NCBI GenBank assembly: GCA_003427395.1
Contig: BFEA01000121.1
Span: forward strand, 670,649 to 734,648
Source of the DNA: Chara braunii
Lineage: Eukaryota > Streptophyta > Charophyceae > Charales > Characeae
Direction: 5' to 3'
DNA length: 64,000 bases
Below, piece after piece: positions 21,358-31,722 of the stretch. A model generated the notes under the pieces. That model was not told the DNA's origin and made no database searches. It worked only from the letters and a program-made list of their open reading frames with translations. Numbering within the stretch: the first letter of the stretch is position 1; each line of letters begins with the position of its first letter. A program made the position numbers and the translations under genes.

Positions 21358-22510
21358 ATAGGCCTATGCGCAGTGTCGGAGGGCGCGGTGTCCCGACTAT
21401 CCTGTGTACCAGGCTTCTGCTCAGTACCTGTCCCCAACTTAGATGCCCATGACTCGTCAGGTAGTTTTCGAGCCTCAGTATATAATGCAATGGACCGGTC
21501 CAGTTGGTGCCTGCCCTCAGCAAAAGAGGTACGCCAATGGCTTTCCATTGGTCCACTTAGGCTCGACGCCCTGCTGTCCAGCAGAGCACTACCGGCCTGT
21601 GGCCGTGGTAGCCGCCGGGTTCACCCAGGGACGCGAAGGTAGAGGGACGGCCGCGGTCTTTCCTACTGTGCGCCGAGTGCCCTCTGCCAGGTAATGGGTT
21701 AGGTGCACGAGATAGATACTGCTGTGAAAATGAAGAGAACCAAGAAAAGGGAAGCAAAGGAAAAAGGAAATATGGAAAAAGAAGAAAAAACTTGAGCGTC
21801 GAGTTTATGCAATGGTCTGAGTTCCTGTCTTAGTTCAAGGTAATTATGATGTCGTAACTCCCTTTTCCTCTTGGTATTATTATTATTATTATTATTTATT
21901 TTTCCTTTTCGCACGATTCGTCAGACTCGGTTTTCTTTTTGGCCTGTCATTTCAAGGTGCCAACGGGTTAACTTTGAACCGCGATCGTCGTCTGATGGTC
22001 CAGACTGGTCTGACTCTTCGCTTGTCTCCCTGCGCCAGGTCTGTTCGAGTGAGCTTTGTGCGATAGGACCCCAAAAGAGGGGCAACCCATGGCCGCATCG
22101 GTAGGAGGCTTATCACCCCCGTGGAAGGTCATAAGCCCCCTCCTTGCCATCGGACACGAGTACCCAATAGGAGTAGGCGGACGGCGTGTTTTGAAGGGAG
22201 AAGGGCGACAACCGGTATCCCATTATGAGACCACCGTGTCGAATCTGATATCGCTTATTGGAAAGGGAAAATGAAAGGATGGTGGCCGACTGTGAAAGGC
22301 CTGTGTGTGCTGCGACCGCTGGAGTTCGGCTCCGCTGCTCCCTTCGGTCTACTTGTTTCACGAGATTTTGAGAAATAAATGTTTCCCCTTCCTCTGTTTA
22401 TTTTATCTTATTTTATTGAACTTACGAATTGTAAATTATTAAAGTGCAGAACATTGAAAGTTATTTGAGTCCCTCGTTTAGAGCGTCGGGATCACGGTGA
22501 TCGACGAACT

Positions 22511-22518
22511 TATAAAAG
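22511..22518 (+). promoter_or_regulatory. TATA-box-like TATAAAAG in A1
   Basis: TATAAAAG followed by AGGGAGG, 33 bases before an ATG, conserved at the same place in A2 (54996-55003). It is a candidate RNA polymerase II core promoter by sequence only. Confidence 0.4.
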
Positions 22519-22550
22519 AGGGAGGGGGACAAGCCTCTACCTACACAAGC

Positions 22551-22658
22551 ATGAGCAGCCTCGCCGCGTTGTTAGTTGGCAGACTGATAAAGGGGGGGGT
22601 CGCGCTGCCGTATAAGTGTGAGGCAGACCTGCCTGCCTGTGTGTATGTTAAGTGTTAA
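22551..22658 (+). other. Conserved-position small ORF (35 codons) in A1
   Basis: ATG at 22551, TAA at 22656-22658, beginning MSSLAALLVGRLIKGG. The matching frame in A2 (55036-55143) has the same length, start and stop, beginning MSSLATLLVGRLIKRG. Most differences between the copies change the amino acid, so there is no sign of selection on the protein. It could be a leader or upstream ORF after the TATA-like box. No homologue recognised. Confidence 0.3.
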
Positions 22659-22790
22659 GGCCTGACTATCTAGGAGGCCGGTGGCCTGGTATTCATGGTC
22701 TGCTCGGGGAGACATTCGGCCATGGTACGCAACAGCGGGCTATATGGCTATAGGCCAAGGTGCCTCCAACATCTCAGGAAGTGGGAGTAG

Positions 22791-23132
22791 ATGTCTGGGG
22801 AAGGGCCTACTGTGACGGTCGTGCTAGACTACAGCTACAGCAGGCAAGAGGCGAAACTGAGGGTGAACGTAGAAGGAGGGATACAATAAGAAATGAGGGC
22901 AGACCAAGGCCTGCGGATGGCGATTACAGAGGCCAGAGACCGCGCCGAGAGAAGCTGCAGGCGGGATGGAGTTACGAACGAGATAAAAGTGACCGTTGCA
23001 TACCTAGACGGGGGGACGTCCATGGTCACAGTGGAAAGGGAACAACAACATTTGGATCGTCATACTGAGGCAGAGAGCGAGGATAGTGATTTGGAAGCCA
23101 CGACTCAGTCCTGGTACGGACTAGACCAGTAG
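22791..23132 (+). pseudogene. Unknown acidic/charged protein fragment in A1
   Basis: From ATG 22791 one frame reads MSGEGPTVTVVLDYSY, EAKLRVNVEGGIQ, a TAA, then EMRADQGLRMAITEARDRAE, VTNEIKVTVAYLDGG and an acidic tail (EAESEDSDLEATT), to a stop at 23132. The internal TAA is present at the same codon in A2, so it is older than the duplication or is a real end. About 114 codons in total. I do not recognise a domain. The preserved frame across both copies supports former coding. Confidence 0.4.
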
Positions 23133-23594
23133 CGGCAGGACCATCCACCCGCAGAGTCTGTGGAGAGCGGCCCAGAAGTTGATTCTCGACGGAGAAGGGA
23201 CCAAGACCACTAGGCAGAAAACTCCCGACGCTGAGCTCCAGAGGGAGGGAGATTTTCAAGGTAGGAAGCGGGCAGTTAAGAGACACAAAGAGAAAGTGAG
23301 GCAGCGAGACGTAAGCCTACCTTCAGAGTTGATGTCATCAGTATGGACCCTCGGTAACGAAATCGAGTGCCACAAGGGCTACGCGAGGCTTGCACATGTC
23401 AAGAAGGAACAAGTGAAGACGAAACTCGGCAAAAGCGTGCGTGGTAGACACACGTGTGCATTCAAGAACGAGATACAGGCAGAACAGCGGGGCAAGAAGG
23501 AAGGCAGTGCCAGTACGCGAGGTTACATAGAGTGTCGTGAGTTGGTGTTGACGTCATCACTGCCTAGCTTGAGTAGGGAGATTCTCTCTTAAGT

Positions 23595-23825
23595 GGGGCT
23601 GCATTAACAGGCTATGAGGACTGGAGAGTATGCACAAAGACCCGACTTGTTGATGCCACAGTTTTGCTCGTGCCCCTCAGGAGACGAAGCCCCGACCTTG
23701 GCAGTGGATCAGTTAGTGCTATATGGAAGGAAGATGACTCTCTCCATCATGCTCGTGACGAATTAGTGATAGTCAACACCCGTCCAAGCGTTGTCATCGA
23801 TGTCAATGGTATCAAGTGTGTCTAG
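23595..23825 (+). other. Coding-like segment in A1, unknown
   Basis: Open frame reading GAALTGYEDWRVCTKTRL, VPLRRRSPDLGSGSVSAIW and DELVIVNTRPSVVIDVNG, ending at a TAG. A2 carries the same phrases (VPLRRRSPDPGSGSVSVIW; RPSVVIDVNS) at 56160-56320. It may be decayed coding sequence, but no family is recognised. The rest of A1 to 25183 shows no convincing gene. Confidence 0.3.
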
Positions 23826-25183
23826 AGTGTAAATCGAGTCACAAGGCCAGTGAGATTGGCCCGGGTTGTTGATAGTTACTACAGTAGTGGTCCATGCACC
23901 CGCGGATGGCCTACTGCAGATATTGGCCGTTAGAGTGCTCGGATGGGTGTAGAGTGGACGGGTTGGTGCTATCCTTCACAGGCTGCGGGGTTGTGAGTGA
24001 AGATGATCTGACCATAGGAGGTCACGGACGGTGGTATGATAGTATTCGAGCAAGTGTTTTGAAGGTACTCGCTTGAGTCGAAACCTAACTGAGGGATACG
24101 TGTAGTGCGCCTCTCTCGTTTACGTCATGAAAGTCTTGTCTGGGTTATGAAATTTGTCCTAACCTAGTCAATCTCCGTTAGTGGTGAGATGTGACTTTTC
24201 CTCCCCTTCTTGGTCGCGACTAGTTTGGCTCTTGTCACCATGTGATGGAGGTGAAGGGTCAAGGAAGAGATAAAGCATCAACGTAGTGACTCCAGTTTCA
24301 GCCCATGACGAGTAGAGCTGAAGTTTAGTTTGAGAGATGGAAGAGTCTGATTTTCGGACACTGAAAATTACCTGTTTAAACACATTGGTTGAGGGGGAAT
24401 GATGCATAAGGTCTTATGGTTCTCGACTTAGCGAAGTTTGATTGACAAGTGATCTTATGTCGGGAGACTTTAATGACTGACCAAGTGGCATGTGAGCGGA
24501 CCAACCAGATAAGGGATTATTTTTCTTGATCAATCATCGTCTATGCGTGCTTATTTTTGTCTTGTCGTGAATAAGAGTTGTCTCACCCTGGTCGTTTCGT
24601 CTCCCCCTTTTGAGTTAACGAGTTTTTCAGATTGTTGGACCTTTTTCGATAGCTCTCGTGGGTTTCTCGTCAGGCGGGGGTCGGTGATACGACACTCTGA
24701 TTGAGGCTGGCGAGCTTAATGATATGCATTGGAGCTTTTGCGCCTATCTATCAAGCTCTAGCTTACTAGTCATGGAGTTGTATCAAGTCTATGTCTCATC
24801 ACGGGTGAGGGGGTGGCCCTGTGGCGAGAGAACGATACTCAGAGTGTCTGCTCTCCAGTCCACGGTATCTCCTCATGAGTGGGAAGAAGTCTTTCATAAG
24901 CAAAGTTGTGTATCTTCTCGCCAAACTTTCACTTGACGGGGATTAGCTGCGTGTGATGAGGGTGACGTGACTGCAATTAGGTCATCGAATTTCCCTATCC
25001 CCTTGTAACCTCTCTGGAGTCAATCAGAACAGGGAATGAGAAATACGAAGAACGAAAATGTTGAACCACTCTAAGCAGGCAAACGCTCCAATGCAAAGTG
25101 ACGTGCTTGAAATATCCAACAAGTGTCGGATGCAGTCAGTGCCGAGTGAAGTCTACGTTGTATTTTGTCGAACGTCGCTCCTA

Positions 25184-26694
25184 TGCGTCATGTAAGCAAG
25201 GATTACTCTGGCAACTCCCGGGGAAAGTACGAACTCGAGGTAACTTCTAAGTGATAAATGGATAATGTACAGGTGTCATTGTACTGGAGGGAAAATGTTA
25301 TAATGTCCATCCCGATTAGTGGTCAAGATAGGTCTGTCACGAGAAATGGTAACAAGAAGAAACCCTTAAAAGCTGAGCTTGTTTGAAAATTTACATCAGT
25401 TACGAAACTGCATGGCTAAACTCCCCCAGCCTCTCTGCAGGAACTGAGTAGTGGAACGGGTTCTCGGCTAAGAGAAGGTGGTGTAATGAAAGTGGTTGGC
25501 TAGAAAGTGCTACCTCCATTTGCCAGTAAGGTCTCAGAGTCTGCGTCACTGTTCGTTTAGCCAGTAGGTGCTTCCCTCTGTGAATATTTCTTTTTAATTA
25601 TTCTGCTTCGACATTTTTATTCGTGGTTCAGAGCTAATACTCAGAGGCACCTATGGAAAGTGCTCAAAATTAGGACGGGGCCTAGCAAGGAAGTAACCGT
25701 TGAGTGTCATATCAAGCGAAAAGTGGTGGGTCTACAGAAAGTTAGCCACCTAGCTGAGGGCTAGGCTACCAGAGTGGCCCGGGCTCACTTGCCCGGCCGG
25801 GCCAAAATAATTAAAATAAATAAAAATAAATAAAATATTTTATAATTATATTTTGTATTTTAAATTTGGTGAAGAATTTCGATGTAACCCTGAGGCAAAA
25901 GTTGTTCAGTTTATTTTTCTGCATAACATGGTTTGTTTTCAGAAGTTTTGGATGTTTTTTTTTTTTNTTTTTTTTTTTTTTTGGGACCTTGCACGGGTTG
26001 GCCACCCGGGACCCGGGCGGCCCGGCTGGTAGCCTAGGCTGAGGGGCAAAAGTAGAACTCCGTCAAAGGGGGTTGTGACACTAGCACCAATCAACCGTGC
26101 TCCAGCTGAACCTTCGCCGCATGTGAGTGGACATAGTGCATGGTCAGATAATCAATAATCGGTCTGGGACTTTTAGTAGTTCACTGATAGTCCTGCAGAG
26201 AACAGATGTTGAAAACCTTGAGTGCGAGTTGGTTACTGGGTTTAAGTGGCGGATCCTCAACCGAAAAAATTAGTATAGATACCCTGAACTCAACGGCGTC
26301 TAGGCGCTATACGTCATCAATCCTCTTCTAACCCTGGTACAGGAAAGAGAGCATGAATAACTCCAGTATCTTGACAATGCCCTGCTCGCTCTATCGGGAC
26401 AAACCTGTAGGCTGGGAAAGGAGAATAATTGAGGGCCTTAAATGTTGCAAAAGATTTACGAGGACACAGGCACTGAAATCTGTGAAAGGCAGAAGTTTAT
26501 CGAATATGTTATTTATCACCATGGTTCAAATGGACAGTTACACAACTCATTCTCATTACTAGAGGCTGTTGAACAAGTAAGAGAGACCGCAAACGATCGG
26601 TAATGAATTTTCTCTTCACAATCACTCCTTTGTCAAGAAAACAGGTAAACTGCCAGAAACCTTGTTACTATCAGAATTTGACCAGCGAGGCTGA
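25184..26694. other. Spacer between A1 and relic 2, holds one miniature element
   Basis: Apart from the miniature element at 25761-26037 I see only broken open stretches with no domain. The segment left of that element is rich in stop codons in all frames. Confidence 0.4.
25761..26037 (+). mobile_element. hAT-type miniature element, CTAGGCTACCAG family, copy 1
   Basis: 277 bp with terminal inverted repeats CTAGGCTACCAG...CTGGTAGCCTAG, flanked by the exact 8-bp direct repeat GCTGAGGG (25753-25760 and 26038-26045). Sub-terminal DNA is full of GGCC/CCCGGG palindromes. The AT-rich core includes CCCTGAGGCAAAAGTTGTTC and TTTCTGCATAACATGG. Non-coding. An 8-bp target duplication is the mark of hAT transposition. 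One N at 25967 lies in its poly(T). Confidence 0.9.
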
Positions 26695-26845
26695 CATCAC
26701 TCAGACATTACTCAGACATTATTCTCATATTACTCAGGTATTACTCAGACATTACTCACACATTATTCTGACATTATTCAGACATTACTCAAACATTATT
26801 CAGACATTATTCAGACAAACATTCGGGCAATATTCAGACAACCCT
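26695..26845 (+). repeat. 12-bp minisatellite TCAGACATTATT
   Basis: About twelve imperfect copies of a 12-base unit (CAGACATTACT/CAGACATTATT and variants). In one frame it reads as repeated TLLRHYSHI-like peptide, a by-product of the period being a multiple of three. Confidence 0.85.
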
Positions 26846-27019
26846 CAAGCGGGCATTTAGTCAAAGTCTAATCTACAATCCTCCAACTTGAATTGCTCAA
26901 AATGTAGAGTCGGGAACGATCTGCACTGGGTTAATTTCTTACTTTAAACCAGTGACCGGTTCCGGCATCTGTCACAACACATAAGTTCAGTTCAAGTTCT
27001 TTCTGTTGCAGGGTCAGTC

Positions 27020-27208
27020 TTGACCAACCTCAACAGGATATCCCTCAAAGATGCTATCAGATATCAGTATGTCAGTGCAATTGGCTTCAGGCAAGGTGGC
27101 ATATCAGTCTATGCTGTCCTTGCTAAGTTTGCAAGTGGTACCATTCACGACCTAAGTCTCTATATGAAAAAGAGGAAAGAGGCTCACGAGCGCTTCGATT
27201 CAGTTTGA
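27020..27208 (+). pseudogene. Module 0 of the pre-gag series (partial)
   Basis: Reads RISLKDAIRYQYVSAIGFRQ and ISVYAVLAKFASGTIHDLSL, then YMKKRKEAHERF. The second phrase aligns with ISIVLARFLAGDIYDIRPYV in module 1, and RYQY with FPYQY. It ends at a TGA and lacks the C-terminal half seen in the other modules. Function unknown. Confidence 0.45.
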
Positions 27209-27889
27209 CTCGCAACAGCAAGGTATCTTGAGGAGAGGGAAAGAGAACTTGATGAAAGTGGTACGAAGCAGATCCGCAGCTTCGGACCATAAGTCTCTTG
27301 TTCCTTTTATTTTCACTGACGATTCTTACTAAGGTGACCTGGTGGATCCTGGCAAAGAGGTACGTTTCTCCAACTATGGTCGACTACGAATCAGTGACTG
27401 AGCCTTCCGAGTTCCCGCATCTGAGACGAGGGATCTTTTCTCAGCCATATCTTCCTACACCATGGGAAGAGTTTTGTGCCATGGTTGATTTTCGTATCAT
27501 GGGACTTGAATGAAAGTGCTCAGACCTTGCAGGCTTCAGGTGGCACTACATACCGATACCACAACCTCAGAGAGTACGGAGACATGGCAAGAAGCCCAAA
27601 CGACAGATAACAAAATGAAAGACAGAGTGTGAGGGTTCAGAGGGATGAGTGAGGACTCTACAATGGTGCTGACCATGCTCCCTACTTGTGTACTTTCTGA
27701 GTCTATTATGAGTTCTCATTCTTCCCTCACTTAACTTTGTCATTGCTCGAGTCAGTTAGTCTTGCTCCTTTGCATTGCTTTGCTTGATGATTGAATCCTT
27801 TGATGATTCCGTCACAGTTCTCAAAATTTGTAATTTAGAAAATTGATGCATACATGACACTTCATAATTTTATGATTATTATTTGCATG
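27209..27889. other. Decayed stretch between module 0 and an insertion
   Basis: Contains an open piece at 27298-27513 (including VDYESVTEPSEFPHLRRG and PWEEFCAMVDFRIMG) that is protein-like but unassigned. The rest has stops in all frames. Confidence 0.3.
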
Positions 27890-28625
27890 CTACGTAGCAC
27901 CGTGTTCACGTTCAGCGGTGAACGCGAACATGTTCGCCCGAACGCGAACAAGCGCCCAAAACCCTCCGAACGCGAACATAAAAAATATTATAAAAAAAAA
28001 AAAAAACAAGCTTCTCATAAAAATATAAAAAATATATATATGTTATGTAAGATTGAATTCATTGATTGCTCCAGCTTACTACAACCTCACGAAGCATAAG
28101 TTTCCTTTCCTTCTTTGCTCGATTATATAATTAATCGCTTATCTTACTTTGCGTTCTACCCACTGTAAGAGTTTTAACTTCACAAGACCGACAATACAAT
28201 ACATACGTAAAAGAAAGCCTCAGCATCGATCAATCCAGCAAATTAGAATTGAAAGTAGACGCAAAGTGGGTGGCTTGCCCTTGGAGGTTGGAGTCTCCTG
28301 TTGCTCAGTTTGACCTAGTGTTTTTCCACGCGAATTTCGGCAACGCTACCCTTGGTTGATTTACTCAATAATAAATACAGGAAGGATACCGGACTCCCAC
28401 TTCTTTGCGTCTAACAATACAAGCAACTTTTACCTTCGAGTCATGTTCAAATTCTCAACCAATGATGATTTAAAAATAAAAAAATAAAAAATATATATAT
28501 GTATTTTTTTTTTTTACGAAAAAAAATTATGTTCGCCCGAACATGTTCGCGAGCTGTTTGCGCGAACGCGTGAACATGTTCGCGCGAACATGGAGGGACG
28601 CGAACACGTTCGCTGTGCTACGCAG
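27890..28625. mobile_element. hAT-type non-autonomous element, GTTCGCG family
   Basis: 736 bp flanked by the perfect 8-bp direct repeat TTTGCATG (27882-27889 and 28626-28633). Termini are CTACGTAGCAC...GTGCTACGCAG, followed inward by many copies of the self-complementary theme GTTCGCG/CGCGAAC (for example GAACGCGAACATGTTCGC). The interior is AT-rich, without coding capacity. It differs from the CTAGGCTACCAG family in ends and core. It sits inside the module series of relic 2, so it inserted after that element. Confidence 0.88.
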
Positions 28626-28633
28626 TTTGCATG

Positions 28634-29066
28634 ATTCTTTGTTGTTCCGAATCAAAATAAAAGATTCCTAAGACCGGGGACTGGCGAAAACCGCAATTGA
28701 AGGGTCTCGCTCGAAGCCGAACACATATTTAATTTATTTCATTTATTGCTGACGACATCAAAATCCTGTATGACAGCCTGTTGGCTTTCAGGTCGCCCGA
28801 AGCGGTCCGACTGGAAAAAGTGCGACAAAAATGGCGTCGTTGCCCGGAGCGAGTCTGGGTCAGCAAACAACTTTGAGCTTTGATTAGGTCTTGAGAACTT
28901 TTGACAATTTCTGAATTTCCAGGCTGATTTTACAGTGTTTCTTGAGTCATTATTCTCTTGAAAAACCTAGTTGCTAACTGAGTTTTATCTTTCCTTGTGT
29001 GAGATACCGCACTGAATTGGAGAAGGAGATTGATATTACTGATTGGAGAAAACCAGGCTTGGTTTC
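28634..29066. other. Spacer before module 1
   Basis: Short protein-like phrases in changing frames but nothing assignable. It presumably carries the eroded start of module 1. Confidence 0.3.
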
Positions 29067-29538
29067 AGGTATGCTTTACGAGTCTATGATGTCCTTGAAA
29101 CACTGAGAAGGGAAAGAAAGAGTCAGGATTTCAGAGACTTCATCAAGAATGTTAACTACTGATGCACAAAAGAACTCTCGAAAGTGACTACTAAGGGGAT
29201 ATTCCCCTATCAGTATGAGCATTGTTGGGTTTACCGTTCTGACAATTTTGCCATCAGCATAGTATTGGCTCGCTTCTTGGCGGGAGATATCTATGATATT
29301 CGTCCTTATGTCAAGAAGGGAGACTGTGACGATGATGAGACCTTTAATTGGTTATGAGGAATTGCAATCCAATCTCTTTATGATGAGAAAGCAGACTTAA
29401 TCAAGCAGAAGAAGAGAGTGGAATGGGGTCTAATGAAAGTAATATATGAAACTGTTCCGATCTCTCCTATTCCTGACAGCTACTGCGATGAGACTAATTG
29501 GCTACCAATTATCAGCATAGTACTGAAATGGGATAAAT
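29067..29538 (+). pseudogene. Module 1 of the pre-gag series
   Basis: One frame with two internal TGA codons. It reads RYALRVYDVLETLRRERKS, then VTTKGIFPYQYEHCWVYRSD, ISIVLARFLAGDIYDIRPYV, and after the second stop GIAIQSLYDEKADLIKQKKR and ETNWLPIISIVLKWDK. This is the fullest example of the module: an FPY strand, a YF/LARF strand ending in Y-V-P/K, a charged helix, and a closing (D/E)xNW helix. About 155 residues. No known domain recognised. Confidence 0.6.
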
Positions 29539-29544
29539 GAACTG

Positions 29545-30048
29545 GTGGTCATGAGAACTAAAGAGACTTCAGCAGAGGAAATTAGACAGAGAAGGTTGAA
29601 ATTTGACAGAGGTTCGGACCCAAGTCAAGAGAAGGTCGAGTGTCTCCTGAGATCACTGAATACTCTAAGTATGAGAGAGGTGTTCCCATATAAGGTTGTC
29701 AGCAGTGTCAGGTATGAGATGGTTGAGAGTGGATGGGATCAGGAGCGATTTTATGTACTGACATTTTATTTCATAGACCTAGATACGTATGGTGTGAGAA
29801 TTTATGTCCCAAAAGAAAGAAGTATTGACGCAGTGTATGAGAGATGTTGCGGATTTACTAAGGAGATTGTACTGAAAGAGAAAGAAAGACTTCAGAAGGA
29901 AAATAAATGCTTCACTGAATCTACTAGATTTACTGTCTTTGAGGGATTTTCAGCTCCTCCCTTACCTGATATTAATTTATCAAGAGATAATTGGTCTGCA
30001 GTGGTTGGGCTTGCTCTGAAAGCAGAAAGAGACCAAAGAACCAAATGA
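29545..30048 (+). pseudogene. Module 2 of the pre-gag series (intact frame)
   Basis: 167 codons without a stop. LLRSLNTLSMREVFPYKVV, then RFYVLTFYFIDLDTYGVRIY and VP, a charged helix (KEIVLKEKERLQKENKCF), GFSAPPLPD, and SRDNWSAVVGLALKAERD. It aligns from end to end with modules 1 and 3. Which start was used is unclear because it was probably part of a longer polyprotein in which module 1 preceded it in another frame. Function unknown; a structural or RNA-binding role in the particle is conceivable but is pure inference. Confidence 0.6.
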
Positions 30049-30547
30049 GCCAGCTCCACGTACCTCAAAGAGAGAAGTCCTGGTTTAGACCGGTAAGAGA
30101 ACATGGGAGGTTGAGTAAGGTTGAATCAGATAAACTGTTAAATTCCCTCAATTCTATAACGAGGAGAGCTGTAATTCTCTATGAGGTCGTGGGGTATGAG
30201 GCTCTAAGGAATCCAGGGCGAGAGCAGGACAGTGTGTATGTTCTTACCTACTATTTTATTGATCTTGATGAGTATGATGTGGGGATTTATGTACCGCGAC
30301 AAATATTTGAAGATTGTTGAAAAGATGCATGCTGGCGGCGAGCATCGAACATTGTGCATGATGAGAAAAAAAGGTTAGAGCGAGAAGGAAAAAGTTTATT
30401 CTTGAGTACCTATATCAGACCTTTCATTGGAATACCATCTCCACCTGTTGAAGGGCTTACCTTTTCAACGAATAATTGGTCAGCCATGATAGATTTTGTA
30501 TGAAAGGTGAAGAGAGCTCAAGAAAAATACTCTCAGCAGCAAGAATA
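30049..30547 (+). pseudogene. Module 3 of the pre-gag series
   Basis: KLLNSLNSITRRAVILYEVV and SVYVLTYYFIDLDEYDVGIY match module 2 closely. After a TGA the frame resumes with EKKRLEREGKSLFLST, IPSPPVEGLTFSTNNWSAM and KRAQEKYSQQQE. Same length and motif order as module 2, with two stops. Confidence 0.6.
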
Positions 30548-30559
30548 ACTGTTGTGGGA

Positions 30560-30958
30560 GAAAGATTTTATGAAGTAATTGATCTAATAATCCCTTCGTA
30601 ATTATGAGATACGAGACTTGCGTGAGAGGGCAGATATATTCCGCATTCCAATAGTCAAGTTCGTGAACACAGGCAGCCTGGACGTAAGGATTTACACTTC
30701 GATATGCCTAGAGAAGGAAGTAAATTGTTTAGAATGTCGGTTGTGAGCCTATATTAGTCTTATAAGGACAAAAGAGTGGCTGGAAAAATAACGGAGGAAA
30801 GTAACATGGGGAGAAGAAAGAAGGCGATTTGAAAGACTTCCTAGTTTTTTAACTACTGATTGTTTTGACGAGAGGAAAGATTGGACGCCTCTTCTGGAAG
30901 TCATCACCATAGTAGGCAATGCAAGGGAGAATGACTCCACAGTGGTCATAAAGTCTTA
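30560..30958 (+). pseudogene. Module 4 of the pre-gag series (degraded)
   Basis: Weaker copy: RNYEIRDLRERADIFRIPIV, SLDVRIYT, a charged stretch EERRRFERLPSFLT, and DERKDWTPLLEVITIVGNAR at the position of the NWSA helix. Several stops. Assigned by motif order only. Confidence 0.45.
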
Positions 30959-31049
30959 GCTCTTAAATACCTTTGAGCATCAGTTCGAGATCCCTGATTA
31001 CACTCATCCAGAGATCTACCTCTCTTGACACTGCCCGATGTGATTAAAA

Positions 31050-31340
31050 ATGTCCAACCTGGTTGAACAACTAACGTTTGGGGTTGTACTGAAAGGAAGA
31101 ATAGTCAAGATAGAAGGAACTCTTCGGATCTCTAACAGAAACCTCTCTACCTTTGATGAGCTTGAGTTCTTGCAACCTTTCTTTGATCGAATGAGAGATT
31201 CTGCCCTGAGATCCGTCATTGACCAGACTGAGATTAACTACTTATTAAAGGTGGTGAAAGTGGGGACAGTTGAGAGAGTATCATACCATTCCTATAGAGA
31301 ACGAGTCTCTCTTGCTAGAAGGATCAGAAACGGACTGTAA
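31050..31340 (+). pseudogene. Second module type, copy a
   Basis: 96 codons, one frame: FGVVLKGRIVKIEGTLRISN, NLSTFDELEFLQPFFDRMRD, SALRSVIDQTEINYLLKVV and ERVSLARRIRNGL. It resembles 31723-31962 in order and in its ending. It differs from modules 0-4. Confidence 0.5.
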
Positions 31341-31391
31341 ACAATGCAATTTGACTATGAGATCATAGACTTCTGTGTAACACTCTGTACA

Positions 31392-31707
31392 ACGTACGTA
31401 CGGGGGGTTTATCGTACGGTCGTACGTACGGCCGTATGAACGGCCGTAGGGCCATACGTACAGCCCCGTGCGAAAAAAAAAAATAAAAAAAAAATAATAA
31501 TAATAATAATCTCAAATTTGGTAACGAATTTCAATATGACCCTAAGGCAAAAGTGTTTCAGTTTATTTTTTTGCATAACGTATTTTTTTTTCAGAATTTT
31601 TTGAATTTTTTTTTTTTTGTTTTTTTTCGTACGTACGGCCCGTACGACCACGTGAGCCCGTACGTACGGTCGTACGTACGTACGTACGGCCCGTATTCGT
31701 ACGGGGA
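31392..31707 (+). mobile_element. Miniature element with CGTACG-rich ends
   Basis: About 316 bp. Ends are dense in CGTACGTACGG words in both orientations, and the flanking octamers are TCTGTACA and TCTACACA (6 of 8 identical). Its AT-rich core (AATTTGGTAACGAATTTCAA, ATGACCCTAAGGCAAAAGTG, TTTTTGCATAACGTA) matches the core of the CTAGGCTACCAG elements, yet the ends are unrelated. Non-coding. It separates the two copies of the second module type. Confidence 0.7.
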
Positions 31708-31722
31708 TCTACACAGATAGAC

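Larger units (their letters stand above)
16986..21373 (+). mobile_element. Ty3/gypsy retrotransposon relic 1
   Basis: Gag, zinc knuckle, protease, reverse transcriptase and RNase H follow in this order on the plus strand, as in Ty3/gypsy elements. Integrase should come next but the recognisable sequence stops after the RNase H linker (GKDLQQKVK, AYAQ), where repeat A1 begins at about 21374. Each domain has stops or frameshifts, and the catalytic aspartates of protease, RT and RNase H are replaced. An assembly gap lies between protease and RT. No LTRs were recognised. Confidence 0.85.
21374..25183 (+). repeat. Long direct repeat A, copy 1 (A1)
   Basis: Collinear and highly similar to 53864-57678, about 3.81 kb in both places and in the same orientation. 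It starts TGTCGGAGGGCGCGGTGTCC and ends at ...GTCGCTCC(T/C)A, so in copy 2 it runs TG...CA. A1 begins right after the RNase H linker of Ty3 relic 1. CCTATGCG occurs on both sides (21363-21370 and 25180-25187), which may be a target duplication, though not flush with the left end of homology. The first 300 bases look like decayed coding sequence (PVYQASAQYL, PQYIMQWTGPVGACPQQK). An (ATT)n run is near 21876. I could not classify the repeat; a very long LTR, a LARD-like unit or a segmental duplication are all possible. Confidence 0.85.
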
